NCBI GenBank assembly: GCA_017446775.1
Contig: JAFSQE010000033.1
Location: 1 to 64,000 of the forward strand
Direction of reading: 5' to 3'
Origin: Bacteroidales bacterium
GTDB taxonomy: Bacteria; Bacteroidota; Bacteroidia; Bacteroidales; UBA932
Length of the DNA: 64,000 bases
The notes beneath the pieces are model-generated. The model was not told where the DNA came from and ran no database searches. It saw only the letters and a list, made by a program, of their open reading frames with translations. The position numbers and the translations under genes were made by a program. Positions 16,038 to 24,330 of the stretch are shown here, in pieces (position 1 is the first letter of the stretch; every line of letters begins with the position of its first letter).

Positions 16038-17165
16038 TTAGAAGTATATGAGTGTGCTTACGGGGTAATGGTCGGAATACGGGACGCGGGTGATGCTGGT
16101 ACGGTCGCAACTCACATTTTCCGGAACCAGTATGTAGTCGATGCGCAGCAACGGCCAGAAGATAGAGAAGGTGGCGCCGAAGCCGCGTCCGCCGTCGGCA
16201 AAGCTGTCTTTGTGCCCCTGCGACAACCGATGGTAGGTATATGACATCGGGGTGTCGTTAAAGTCGCCGCAAACAACGCTTGGCAGTGTGCTGGTGGCTA
16301 TGTGGTCGTGCATTTTGCCAACCTGTTCGCTGCGCCTGAGGGTGGTCTGGGCAAGATGCTCGTGAACGGTCTTGACTTCGTCGGTAAAGCCGCCCTTTTT
16401 GGACATCCGCTTGATTATGTTGGTGAAAGAGAGCGAATATGACTGCAGGTGGCAGTTGTAGATGCGCACCGTTACATCGTTTATGCGGATATCGCTCCAG
16501 ATGCACAGATTCGTGCTGCGGGAGAACGAAACGGTGCCGGAGTTGACTATCGGATACCGGCTGAGAGTGATGTTGCCCGCATACGCACCGTTGTCGCGGT
16601 AAAGATAGCGGTGGCGGTAGGGCAGCTGTTGCAGGAACCGGCCCAGGGTGGCGGTGTCTTTTGTATGGAACTCCTGCAGGCAGATGATATCGGGCGCCTC
16701 GCGCGAAACGAATTCGCTTATCTTGCCCAGCGCCTGCTCTGCATTCATCCCCTTGGCAGCGGCGCAGAAATGCCCTACGTTGTAGGTCATGACCTTGACT
16801 TCGTCGCCCGAAACGCTTTTCTCTTCGTCCCCGAACTTGACAAACAGGTCTGCGAAGAACAGCGACGGTAGCAGGGCCACCAGGCTAAGCACCAGGTAGC
16901 GCCGCATCTTGATAAGCCCGACTATCAGCAGCACCACATTGATCAGGAAGATGGGGATGTAGTACAGGCCGAAGAAGTATGGCAGCGACATGAACGCCGG
17001 GTCGATGAAAATGGAGAGGTACGAGATGCACAGGGCGGCAGCCGCGATTGCCACAAACACCCTGAAGACAATCTGCCCTGCAGACAAACCGTGTTCTGAC
17101 TGCTTCTTGTACCAAGTCTTGTTCTGCTTGGGCTTCTCTTTTTTTGGATAATGTATCCGCGCCAT
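16038..17165 (-). CDS. Membrane-anchored endonuclease/exonuclease/phosphatase-family protein
   Basis: 375 residues. About 120 N-terminal residues contain three hydrophobic segments (AGQIVFRVFVAIAAAALCISYLS, FFGLYYIPIFLINVVLLIVG, YLVLSLVALLPSLFFADL, shown in part). They are followed by an EEP domain with TYNVGHF, PDIICLQEFHT, VVCGDFNDTPMS and SDHYPVST, the metal and catalytic motifs. The substrate cannot be assigned; phosphodiester or phospholipid hydrolysis is possible. It starts one base after the rhomboid gene ends. Confidence 0.82.
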   Translation of the reverse strand: MARIHYPKKEKPKQNKTWYKKQSEHGLSAGQIVFRVFVAIAAAALCISYLSIFIDPAFMSLPYFFGLYYIPIFLINVVLLIVGLIKMRRYLVLSLVALLPSLFFADLFVKFGDEEKSVSGDEVKVMTYNVGHFCAAAKGMNAEQALGKISEFVSREAPDIICLQEFHTKDTATLGRFLQQLPYRHRYLYRDNGAYAGNITLSRYPIVNSGTVSFSRSTNLCIWSDIRINDVTVRIYNCHLQSYSLSFTNIIKRMSKKGGFTDEVKTVHEHLAQTTLRRSEQVGKMHDHIATSTLPSVVCGDFNDTPMSYTYHRLSQGHKDSFADGGRGFGATFSIFWPLLRIDYILVPENVSCDRTSITRVPYSDHYPVSTLIYF

Positions 17166-17166
17166 T

Positions 17167-17832
17167 TTATTCGCTGTACATTTTACCGCGTTTCTTCCAG
17201 AACAGAATCAGGGCAAGGCCAAAAAGCATCCCTCCCAGGTGTGCGAAGTGGGCGATGTTGCCACCCATCCCGGTGAGCCCGGTGAGCAGTTCTATGGCGC
17301 CGAATATTATTACAAACCACTTTGCTGTGAGCCTCACGGGCGGGAAAAGAAGCTGCAGCTGGGTGTTGGGCCAGAGCATGCCAAAGCCCAGTAACACACC
17401 GTATATTGCGCCGGAAGCCCCCACGGTGGGGGTCATCATTGCGGCATTTGCGGCGGCGGTGTTGCCGGCGGCCAGATAGCTGCTTATCTGCAGGCCTACC
17501 ACCAGATTATGGCACAGCGCAGCCCCAAGTCCGGTAACGAAATAGAACAGCAGGAATTTTTTGCTGCCCCACGTGCGCTCCAGTGGCGTACCGAATATCA
17601 GCAGCGTGTACATGTTGAAGAACAGATGCCAGAAGCCCCCGTGCATGAACATGTGGCTTACGAGCTGATAGTGGCGGTACAGCGGCGACGAGAAGGCGAA
17701 TAGGGAGAACAGTTCGTACATCCTATCCCCTGTAAGCGCCGTGAAAATCAGCACTATGGTGTTGATTATTATAAGATTCCTGGTTACTGTGGGAATCGAA
17801 TACATGAAATTCCTCCACCCGAAGCCGTTCAT
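17167..17832 (-). CDS. Rhomboid-family intramembrane serine protease
   Basis: 221 residues with about six hydrophobic segments. The family landmarks are present in order: HMFMHGGFWHLFFNMYTL (L1 and TM2 His/Asn), GASGAIYG (catalytic Ser in TM4) and HFAHLGGMLFG (catalytic His in TM6). The protein should cleave transmembrane substrates in the inner membrane. The start overlaps the mutL stop by four bases, pointing to coupled translation. Confidence 0.93.
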   Translation of the reverse strand: MNGFGWRNFMYSIPTVTRNLIIINTIVLIFTALTGDRMYELFSLFAFSSPLYRHYQLVSHMFMHGGFWHLFFNMYTLLIFGTPLERTWGSKKFLLFYFVTGLGAALCHNLVVGLQISSYLAAGNTAAANAAMMTPTVGASGAIYGVLLGFGMLWPNTQLQLLFPPVRLTAKWFVIIFGAIELLTGLTGMGGNIAHFAHLGGMLFGLALILFWKKRGKMYSE

Positions 17833-19637
17833 ATCTTTTTCTCCAATTCTTCTGTTGAGACAATGTTTATGTAGCGTGTTGCAAGGTCCGCGCCATGAGT
17901 GGCACGCAGCACCAGCACTTCGTTTGCAAGCAGCTGCGCCTGCACCGGGTTGAGGTTGTGGGACAGGCGTTTAGCGGCCGCAGAAGCCAGGGTGGACGCG
18001 TAGGTTTTAATGCTGTCACCCGCTATATCATCGCTCAGCGAAGCTGCCAAATTGTCCATTACCTCCTTGAGCGCCTCTTCGTCGGTAGGGAAACCGTCGG
18101 GAACGGCATATACGATGATGGTGTCATCGCCGAAATCGCGGATATCGAACCCCAGCTGCGAGATGCGGTTTATGTTTTCAAGGATTATCGAGTAGATATC
18201 GCGGCGCAGCACCACCTGCTGCGGGTAGAGCGAGCGTTGTGAGATGAAATGCTCCTGCGACAGGAACGCGAAATACTTGTGGTACAGGATCGCCTCCTGC
18301 GCCTTTTTGATGTTGATTATGGCGAGCCCTTCGCGCACCGGGGCAAGAATCAGCCTGCCCGAGAGTACGATGACATCGGCCCGGGAATTGTCCTCCTCTT
18401 CCAGCGAATGGCCGTATCCGGCGCCGGATGCAAATAATCGTCCGTCGTTTTGGCCGTCGTCCCCGTCGAACAGCCTGAACAGCGGGGAGTAATCTACTTT
18501 GGGCGGACGGATATAACCGCCGGCCGTCGTGCCGCCATGGCCAGCCGCGCCGCCGCCCTGACTGCCAAAGCTGCCGACGGAGAGATCGCCGTGGCCGTTC
18601 ATCGCGGGGAAATCCAGCACCTCGCCCGATTCAAAATCGATGCTCGGGCCAAAGGCACCGCGCCCCAGCGCTTCGCGTACGCAGGCTGTAAGGATATCAA
18701 AGATGATATGTTCCTGGGTGAATTTTACCTCTGTCTTTTGCGGATGGATATTCACGTCCACATCTGTCGGGTCGCACTCCAGAAATATGAAATACGACGG
18801 GATATATCCCTCCCGCACCAGATTCTCATAGGGCTTGCACACAGCCTTGTGAAGCATCGGACTGCGGAAATAGCGCCCGTTTACAAAGAAATACTGGTTG
18901 CCGGGGGTTTTGCGGGCATCCAGCGGGCTGCCGATGAAGCCGGAAATATTTACGATATCTGTTTCTGTGGATATCTCCACCAGTTCGTTTGCCGTGTCGC
19001 GTCCGCAAAGGTCGCTGATGCGCTGCTTGAGGTTTGCCGCCGGGCGGATGCTGAAAGTGTCGCGTCCGTTGTGCTTAAGCGAGAATGCCAGAGCCGGATG
19101 CGATGCCGCCACTCGGATGAATTCTTGCTCTATGTGGCGCATTTCAGCAGCATCGGATTTGAGAAACTTGCGCCGCGCCGGCACGTTGTAAAACAGGTTG
19201 CTCACCGATATGTTGCACCCGCGGGGGGCTGCAACCGGTTTGACAGAGAGCATCTGCGACGCCGCGGCCTCTACCTGCACCCCGGTTTCATCCTCTTCGC
19301 GGCGGGTTTTTATGGTGATCTGGGCCACCGCCGCAATCGAGGCCAGCGCCTCGCCGCGGAAGCCATAGGTCAATATCCTTTCCAGGTCCTCTGCAGCTGC
19401 TATTTTGGATGTTGCGTGGCGCTCAAGGCACAGAGCGGCATCCTCTGCGCTCATCCCGCAGCCGTCGTCTATAACCTGGATCAGGGTTCTCCCGGCATCC
19501 AGAATGCTCACGGATACGGTAGTGGCACCGGCGTCGATGCTGTTTTCCATCAGCTCCTTGACGACAGAAGCCGGGCGGCCCACAACCTCACCAGCCGCAA
19601 TCAGGTTTGCGATATTGCTTGGAAGGACTCGGATCAT
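17829..19637 (-). CDS. mutL: DNA mismatch repair protein MutL
   Basis: 602 residues. The N-terminal GHKL ATPase has VKELMENSIDAGAT, IDDGCGM and YGFRGEALASIA, then NVPARRKFL. The C-terminal dimerisation domain is present, but where endonuclease-type MutL proteins carry DQHAxxE this one reads INIKKAQEAIL, and the late CPHGRP-type motif reads RATHGADLA. It probably lacks nicking activity. A Gly/Ser-rich linker spans ~340-400. It sits four bases after the 19642-20055 gene in the same operon. Confidence 0.95.
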   Translation of the reverse strand: MIRVLPSNIANLIAAGEVVGRPASVVKELMENSIDAGATTVSVSILDAGRTLIQVIDDGCGMSAEDAALCLERHATSKIAAAEDLERILTYGFRGEALASIAAVAQITIKTRREEDETGVQVEAAASQMLSVKPVAAPRGCNISVSNLFYNVPARRKFLKSDAAEMRHIEQEFIRVAASHPALAFSLKHNGRDTFSIRPAANLKQRISDLCGRDTANELVEISTETDIVNISGFIGSPLDARKTPGNQYFFVNGRYFRSPMLHKAVCKPYENLVREGYIPSYFIFLECDPTDVDVNIHPQKTEVKFTQEHIIFDILTACVREALGRGAFGPSIDFESGEVLDFPAMNGHGDLSVGSFGSQGGGAAGHGGTTAGGYIRPPKVDYSPLFRLFDGDDGQNDGRLFASGAGYGHSLEEEDNSRADVIVLSGRLILAPVREGLAIINIKKAQEAILYHKYFAFLSQEHFISQRSLYPQQVVLRRDIYSIILENINRISQLGFDIRDFGDDTIIVYAVPDGFPTDEEALKEVMDNLAASLSDDIAGDSIKTYASTLASAAAKRLSHNLNPVQAQLLANEVLVLRATHGADLATRYINIVSTEELEKKI

Positions 19638-19641
19638 GGCG

Positions 19642-20055
19642 CTATCGGAACAGTTCTACAAGACCTTGACTTAGGTAATACGCCACCGCGAGTGCGGCGA
19701 TAACCGTAATCAGGATAATAATCGTGCGCAGCGGCCCGTGGCTCTTGCGCTCGCCCAGGCGCTCTGCGGTACCCTTGCGATAGGCGCTGCGGATATATTG
19801 CCCCGGGATGTAGGCCGCACCGCTGCGGTTCTGCTTGCCGGCAGATTCGCTTTCCAGCACCTGCTGCACCTCGGAGAAAGTGGCCACATCTTTCAAATCT
19901 TCTGCCGCTTGACGTGCAGAGGCCTTCGCATCGCCGGGATACTCCTTGCCATATTTGGCATAGAGTTCCTTGAGGCGCTCTTTGCGCTCGTCGTAGTAGC
20001 GCGGCGTATATTTGAACACCCTGTGCGTCGGTCTGGGGAAGAATGTGATGGCCAT
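19642..20055 (-). CDS. Small C-terminally membrane-anchored protein of unknown function
   Basis: 137 residues from ATG 20055, with a charged, helical N-terminal part (FKYTPRYYDERKERLKELYAKYG) and one transmembrane segment at the C-terminus (TIIILITVIAALAVAYYLSQ). An upstream in-frame codon at 20301 is rejected because it would run through the ispF gene and past the promoter. It is the first gene of the operon with mutL. I do not recognise a named family; it looks like a conserved Bacteroidales tail-anchored protein. Confidence 0.75.
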   Translation of the reverse strand: MAITFFPRPTHRVFKYTPRYYDERKERLKELYAKYGKEYPGDAKASARQAAEDLKDVATFSEVQQVLESESAGKQNRSGAAYIPGQYIRSAYRKGTAERLGERKSHGPLRTIIILITVIAALAVAYYLSQGLVELFR

Positions 20056-20076
20056 ATTGCGGTTGTTTAATTCAGA

Positions 20077-20084
20077 CAAAGGTA
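20077..20084 (-). promoter_or_regulatory. -7 box TACCTTTG for the mutL operon
   Basis: Perfect TAnnTTTG, 21 bases upstream of ATG 20055. It is separated by one base from the oppositely directed -7 box of ispF. Confidence 0.65.
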
Positions 20085-20085
20085 A

Positions 20086-20093
20086 TAAATTTG
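20086..20093 (+). promoter_or_regulatory. -7 box TAAATTTG for ispF
   Basis: Perfect TAnnTTTG, 16 bases before ATG 20110, with a TTG at 20063-20065 at -33 spacing. It is back-to-back with the mutL operon -7 box, so the two promoters must compete for polymerase. Confidence 0.65.
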
Positions 20094-20109
20094 TCGGAAA
20101 GACTTCAGT

Positions 20110-20595
20110 ATGAAATGTGATATCAGGACAGGCAACGGATACGATGTCCACCGGCTGGCTCCGGGGCTTAAGCTGACCCTTGGCGGAATTACCATAGAGC
20201 ATGAGAAGGGATGCGTGGCGCACTCCGACGGCGATGTGATAATCCATGCGCTGTGCGACGCGCTTCTGGGGGCGCTGGCCCTTGGTGATATCGGGCACCA
20301 CTTCCCCGATACAAGCGAAGAGTTTAAAGGAATCGACAGCAAGATTCTGCTCCGCCGCACATACGATTTGGTGCGCTCGAAAAGCTACTCGATAGTGAAT
20401 GCCGACATAACCCTGCTGCTTCAGGCCCCCAAAATCGCCCCGTATGTGGTCAAGATGCGCCAGACACTGGCTGCGGTGCTGGAAGTTCCGGTAGATGCGG
20501 TCTCGATAAAGGCCACAACCACAGAGCGCCTGGGTTTCGTGGGGCGCGAAGAGGGCGTAGCTGCCTACGCTGCGGTGCTGATCTGCAAAGATTAG
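20110..20595 (+). CDS. ispF: 2-C-methyl-D-erythritol 2,4-cyclodiphosphate synthase
   Basis: 161 residues, complete. The metal-site motif GNGYDVHRLAPG is followed by AHSDGDVIIHALCDALLGALALGDIG and FPDTSEEFKGIDS, then the C-terminal KATTTERLGFVGREEG. IspF forms MEcPP in the non-mevalonate isoprenoid pathway. It is alone on the plus strand, with its own promoter, and converges with the CNNM/CBS gene three bases downstream. Confidence 0.97.
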   Translation: MKCDIRTGNGYDVHRLAPGLKLTLGGITIEHEKGCVAHSDGDVIIHALCDALLGALALGDIGHHFPDTSEEFKGIDSKILLRRTYDLVRSKSYSIVNADITLLLQAPKIAPYVVKMRQTLAAVLEVPVDAVSIKATTTERLGFVGREEGVAAYAAVLICKD

Positions 20596-20598
20596 AGC

Positions 20599-21816
20599 TT
20601 ATTTCTCTTCCTGTTCGCCGTATCTAAGGTCGATACCATCCAGCGCCTCGGCGCTGTGCTCGGGGATTGATTCGCCGTTGAAGCGATTCTCTACATCGGT
20701 ACGCATGATAATGGGCTGGGGGTCATCATCGTCGTCGCCGTCATAGTCTTTGTCGTCGTCATCATCGTCGGGCAGTTCGATCTGGCGGTAGCGCTTCTGA
20801 CGGCGTTCCCAGCGCTCGCGGGCATATTGCTGCATGTCGCTGACCTCGTCCATCTCGTCTATGATCTCCAGGCCGAATATGGTTTCTATGATATCCTCCA
20901 GCGTGATGATGCCGGTAAAGCAGCCGTATTCATCTATAATCAGGCCAATCTGCTCTTTGTTTTTGAGCAGCTGCTCCCAGATGTCGCTGATGGCAATCTC
21001 CTCGTTGAAAAGGGTAATGTCGCGCTTGATGTCGCCCAGCCGGACTTTGAACCGGTCGTTGGCCAGCATCTCCAGCGCCTCTGTGCGGAGGATATAGCCT
21101 GTGATATATTCGGGGCTGTCGGCATATACCGGGATGCGGGAGTGATGGTTGAAGGCGGGGTCCTTGTAGAACTGTGCCAGAGTCATCCGCTCGGGGGCGA
21201 TGGCCGCCACCACGCGGGGTGTCATCACGTCAAAAGCCTTGATATTGTCGAGCTTGATTATGTTCTGGATAATCTTGTTCTCGCTTTTTTCAAACACACC
21301 CTCCTCTTCGCCGATATTGGCCATGGCAGATACCTCCTCGCGGCTCACGGTCTGCTCTTCTTCATCGCCGCCTATCATGCGGGTAATCCACTCGGCCACG
21401 ATTACAAACGGGTAGGTGATAACTATCAGCACGCTTATCATGCCGGCAGTGAAGCCGGTCAGGCGCTTCCAGTATGTGGCACCGATGGTCTTGGGGATAA
21501 TCTCGGCAAAAACCAGTATCATTATCGTCATCACTGCCGATACGATGCCGACTGCGGTGCTGTTCCACAGCTTGGCTGCCAGACCGCCGATAATTGCGGC
21601 GCCCATTGTGTTGGCGATGGTGTTCAGAACCAGGATAGAGGCCAGGGGACGGTCTATGTCGGTTTTGTATTTCTTGAGCAATGCCGCCGACTTGCTTTTA
21701 TCCTCTTCGCGCATCGTGAGATACGAGATGGGGGTGGACATCAGCACGGCTTCGAGTATGGAGCACATAAACGAAACCAGGATGGTGGCAATAATTGTGA
21801 GGATAAACAGGGTCAT
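20599..21816 (-). CDS. CNNM/CBS membrane protein (HlyC/CorC family)
   Basis: 405 residues. A DUF21/CNNM transmembrane domain (~1-180) with MTLFILTIIATILVSFMCSILEAVLMS and AEIIPKTIGA is followed by a CBS pair (~200-325: MTPRVVAAIAPE..., LIIDEYGCFTGIITLEDIIETIFG). The usual C-terminal CorC_HlyC domain seems absent; instead there is an acidic run of mostly Asp at ~350-372. Members of this family are linked to Mg2+/Co2+ or Na+ homeostasis. It lies 16 bases after cysS. Confidence 0.87.
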   Translation of the reverse strand: MTLFILTIIATILVSFMCSILEAVLMSTPISYLTMREEDKSKSAALLKKYKTDIDRPLASILVLNTIANTMGAAIIGGLAAKLWNSTAVGIVSAVMTIMILVFAEIIPKTIGATYWKRLTGFTAGMISVLIVITYPFVIVAEWITRMIGGDEEEQTVSREEVSAMANIGEEEGVFEKSENKIIQNIIKLDNIKAFDVMTPRVVAAIAPERMTLAQFYKDPAFNHHSRIPVYADSPEYITGYILRTEALEMLANDRFKVRLGDIKRDITLFNEEIAISDIWEQLLKNKEQIGLIIDEYGCFTGIITLEDIIETIFGLEIIDEMDEVSDMQQYARERWERRQKRYRQIELPDDDDDDKDYDGDDDDDPQPIIMRTDVENRFNGESIPEHSAEALDGIDLRYGEQEEK

Positions 21817-21832
21817 CGGGCGTTTTGATTAC

Positions 21833-23305
21833 TTATTCCAGAGTCCATTCGCTCCCCTGTTTTGTATCCTTTACGCGGATGCCCAGAGCGGCGAGCCGGT
21901 CGCGAAGGGCGTCGCACTTGGCCCAGTTCTTTTCTGCCCGGGCCGCCTGGCGTTCTTCAAGGATGATATCCATCAGGCCGCTGATGGCTTCTGCCCCGGA
22001 CGCACCCGACTGCTCGTCTTTGAGCCCCAGGATGCCGGAAAGTACATCTTTGAAGATCTTGTTAAGCAGCATCTTGTCTGCCGCTCCGATTTGCAGCGAC
22101 CCCTCTTTGGCGCGGTTCACGATGTTCACGGCCTCGAAAATATGCGCCAGGGCTATGGGGGTGTTGAGGTCGTCGCAAAGGGCATCGTAGATATCCTCGT
22201 ATATCTTGGCCAGTTCTGTGGCAGCAGCGGTGGCGGAGGCCTCTATCTTTTCTGCATCACGCGCAGCCTGGAACAGCTTCTTTAAGCCCTTTTCTGCCGA
22301 CTGCAGTGCCTCGTTGCTGAAATCGAGGGTGCTGCGGTAGTGGGCCTGGAGAATAAAGAAGCGGATGGTCATCGGGCTGTATGCCTTCTGCAGCAGGGGA
22401 TGGGTGCCGTTAAACAGCTCTTCAAGGGTGATGAAGTTGCCGTAGGACTTGCCCATCTTCTTGCCGTCGATGGTAATCATGTTGTTGTGCATCCAGTAAT
22501 GGACGCCGCCGAGGCCGCGGGCTGCGGTGTTTTGTGCCAACTCACATTCGTGGTGGGGGAACAGCAGATCCATCCCGCCGCCGTGTATGTCAAACACCTC
22601 GCCAAGGTACTTGGCACTCATTGCAGAACACTCCAGGTGCCAGCCGGGAAAACCTTCGCTCCAGGGAGAGGGCCAGTGCATGATATGCTCCGGGGCGGCT
22701 TTCTTCCAAAGGGCAAAGTCGTAGGGAGAGTGTTTGTCGCTCTGGCCGTCCAGCTCGCGGGTGTTGGATATCATCTCGTCCAGTTCCCTGCCGGAGAGCA
22801 CGCCGTATTTGTAATCCCGGTTGTATTTTGCCACATCAAAGTATACGCTGCCGTTGCTTTCGTATGCATATCCGTTCTCCAGAATCTGCTTCACCAGCGC
22901 AATCTGCTCTATGATATGGCCCGAAGCACGAGGCTCGATGGAGGGGGGATTCACGCCCAGGGCCTTCATGGCCTCCTCGTAGCGGATAGTGTAGTACTGC
23001 ACCACCTCCATCGGCTCGAGTTGCTCCAGACGAGCCTTCTTGGCAATCTTGTCCTCCCCCTCATCGGCATCGTTCTCCAGGTGCCCGACATCGGTGATGT
23101 TACGCACAAAGCGCACTTTATAGCCAAGGTTGCGCATCAGCCGTACCAGTACGTCGTAGGTGATACCGGGGCGGGCATGTCCCAGGTGGGCATCACCGTA
23201 GACGGTGGGTCCGCATACATAAATCCCGACGTGCCCTTCGTGAATGGGTTTGAACAGCTCTTTAAGCCGGGACGCGGTATTATACAGATAGATGGCTCTT
23301 GACAT
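21833..23305 (-). CDS. cysS: Cysteinyl-tRNA synthetase
   Basis: 490 residues, full length. The class I signature is [18 protein letters not shown] (HIGH-type HLGH), the KMSKS-type loop is [10 protein letters not shown], and zinc ligands appear around [10 protein letters not shown] and HHECELAQ. The C-terminal helical anticodon-binding domain is present. A -7 box at 23335-23342 gives a leader of about 25 nt. The CNNM/CBS gene follows closely. Confidence 0.97.
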   Translation of the reverse strand: MSRAIYLYNTASRLKELFKPIHEGHVGIYVCGPTVYGDAHLGHARPGITYDVLVRLMRNLGYKVRFVRNITDVGHLENDADEGEDKIAKKARLEQLEPMEVVQYYTIRYEEAMKALGVNPPSIEPRASGHIIEQIALVKQILENGYAYESNGSVYFDVAKYNRDYKYGVLSGRELDEMISNTRELDGQSDKHSPYDFALWKKAAPEHIMHWPSPWSEGFPGWHLECSAMSAKYLGEVFDIHGGGMDLLFPHHECELAQNTAARGLGGVHYWMHNNMITIDGKKMGKSYGNFITLEELFNGTHPLLQKAYSPMTIRFFILQAHYRSTLDFSNEALQSAEKGLKKLFQAARDAEKIEASATAAATELAKIYEDIYDALCDDLNTPIALAHIFEAVNIVNRAKEGSLQIGAADKMLLNKIFKDVLSGILGLKDEQSGASGAEAISGLMDIILEERQAARAEKNWAKCDALRDRLAALGIRVKDTKQGSEWTLE

Positions 23306-23334
23306 AAGATTGCGCTTGTAAATGATACAAAACG

Positions 23335-23342
23335 CAAATTTA
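23335..23342 (-). promoter_or_regulatory. -7 box TAAATTTG for cysS
   Basis: Perfect TAnnTTTG on the minus strand, 29 bases upstream of ATG 23305, in the gap after ssb. Confidence 0.6.
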
Positions 23343-23375
23343 ACTGGTTTTTATCAAAAGACAAAAAACTGTAAC

Positions 23376-23744
23376 CTAACGGAAACCGCCCGGCGCTGCC
23401 GGCTGATCGGCATCTTCTTTTATGATGTCCAGGTGGTTGGCGGTAACTTCAGAGAAATACTTGTCCTCGCCGTCTATCCCCTTGTATTTCGTGTTGCGGA
23501 TACGGCCGTAAATGTGTACCAGCGACCCCTTTTTCAATTGTTCAAATGCGGGTGTGCGTGGCCCCTGCCAGATTGTGACGTTGTGCCAGGTGGTCTCTTC
23601 ATGCAGGGCCCCGCCGCGGTCTTTGTAACGCTCGTTGGTCGCTACCGGAAATTTTGCATTGCGGGTGGATCCCGCCATGGCAATCCTTGGCTCTGCGCCC
23701 ACTCTCCCCAGAATCTCAACTCGGTTGATAGTCAATACCTCCAT
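23376..23744 (-). CDS. ssb: Single-stranded DNA-binding protein
   Basis: 122 residues, a single OB fold: INRVEILGRVGAEPRI, FPVATNERYKDRGGALHEETTWHNV and KKGSLVHIYGRIRNTKY match SSB strands. The C-terminus is short and ends QPAAPGGFR, without the acidic DDDIPF-type tip used to recruit repair proteins. It may be a secondary SSB or one that does not recruit partners by the tip. No -7 box was found; ACGTTTA repeats lie ~90 bases upstream. Confidence 0.92.
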   Translation of the reverse strand: MEVLTINRVEILGRVGAEPRIAMAGSTRNAKFPVATNERYKDRGGALHEETTWHNVTIWQGPRTPAFEQLKKGSLVHIYGRIRNTKYKGIDGEDKYFSEVTANHLDIIKEDADQPAAPGGFR

Positions 23745-23831
23745 AATGTAAAGCTTTAATAAATTAATAATGGCGGCTTACGCTTTGCGGTACAAAAGAA
23801 GGGCGGCGCGTGGCCGATAACAATAATCTAA

Positions 23832-23869
23832 ACGTTTATAGACGTTTAAAAACGTTTAACCGACGTCTG
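23832..23869. repeat. Helically phased ACGTTTA repeat array
   Basis: ACGTTTA occurs at 23832, 23842 and 23852, exactly one DNA turn apart, followed by a degenerate ACGTCTG at 23863. The array lies in the 223-bp gap between divergent ssb and the Zn-ribbon gene. Phased short repeats of this type are usual for cooperative repressor or activator binding. Confidence 0.45.
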
Positions 23870-23941
23870 GCGGTTTTTAAAAACAGCACAAAACCGCAGG
23901 AAAATCGGAAACACCTCTTGCCGCCACTGCAGTATGGTGAC

Positions 23942-23949
23942 TATCTTTG
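23942..23949 (+). promoter_or_regulatory. -7 box TATCTTTG for the Zn-ribbon gene
   Basis: Perfect TAnnTTTG, 18 bases before ATG 23968, with TTG at 23918-23920 at -33 spacing (21 bases). Confidence 0.65.
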
Positions 23950-23967
23950 AAGTAAAGAATAAAAGAT

Positions 23968-24330
23968 ATGGGGAGACGATGCAGGGAATGCGATTCGCCG
24001 CTGGCGGGACGTTCGGACAAGAAGTTCTGTTCTGACGACTGCAGGACAGCCTGGCATAACCGCCGGTACCGGCAGGAGCTCTCAGCGGCAGCTCAGCTGA
24101 ACCGGATTCTGCGTTGCAACAGGCGCATCCTGGCGTCGATATACGATGCCGGAGAGAGCAAGGTAAGCCTTTCTGACAGCAGGGTAAGCGGATACGACAG
24201 CCGGTTTTTTACCGCGGCAGAGCGCCTCCCGCTGTGGCGGGTGAGATATTACTGCTATGAGTTCAGCTATGAGTTGCGTCGGGGCAGAATCTGTCGGTTG
24301 ACAAGGCACGGCAGCGCGGTTTCTACCTGA
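23968..24330 (+). CDS. Small N-terminal zinc-ribbon protein (DUF2116-like)
   Basis: 120 residues. The N-terminus CRECDSPLAGRSDKKFCSDDCRTAWHN carries a C-x2-C ... C-x3-C treble-clef pattern like that in DUF2116 proteins. The remainder is basic with many Tyr/Arg and no membrane segment. The function is unknown; nucleic-acid binding is plausible. The last eight bases overlap the convergent EnvC-like gene. It has its own promoter and the ACGTTTA array upstream. Confidence 0.75.
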   Translation: MGRRCRECDSPLAGRSDKKFCSDDCRTAWHNRRYRQELSAAAQLNRILRCNRRILASIYDAGESKVSLSDSRVSGYDSRFFTAAERLPLWRVRYYCYEFSYELRRGRICRLTRHGSAVST

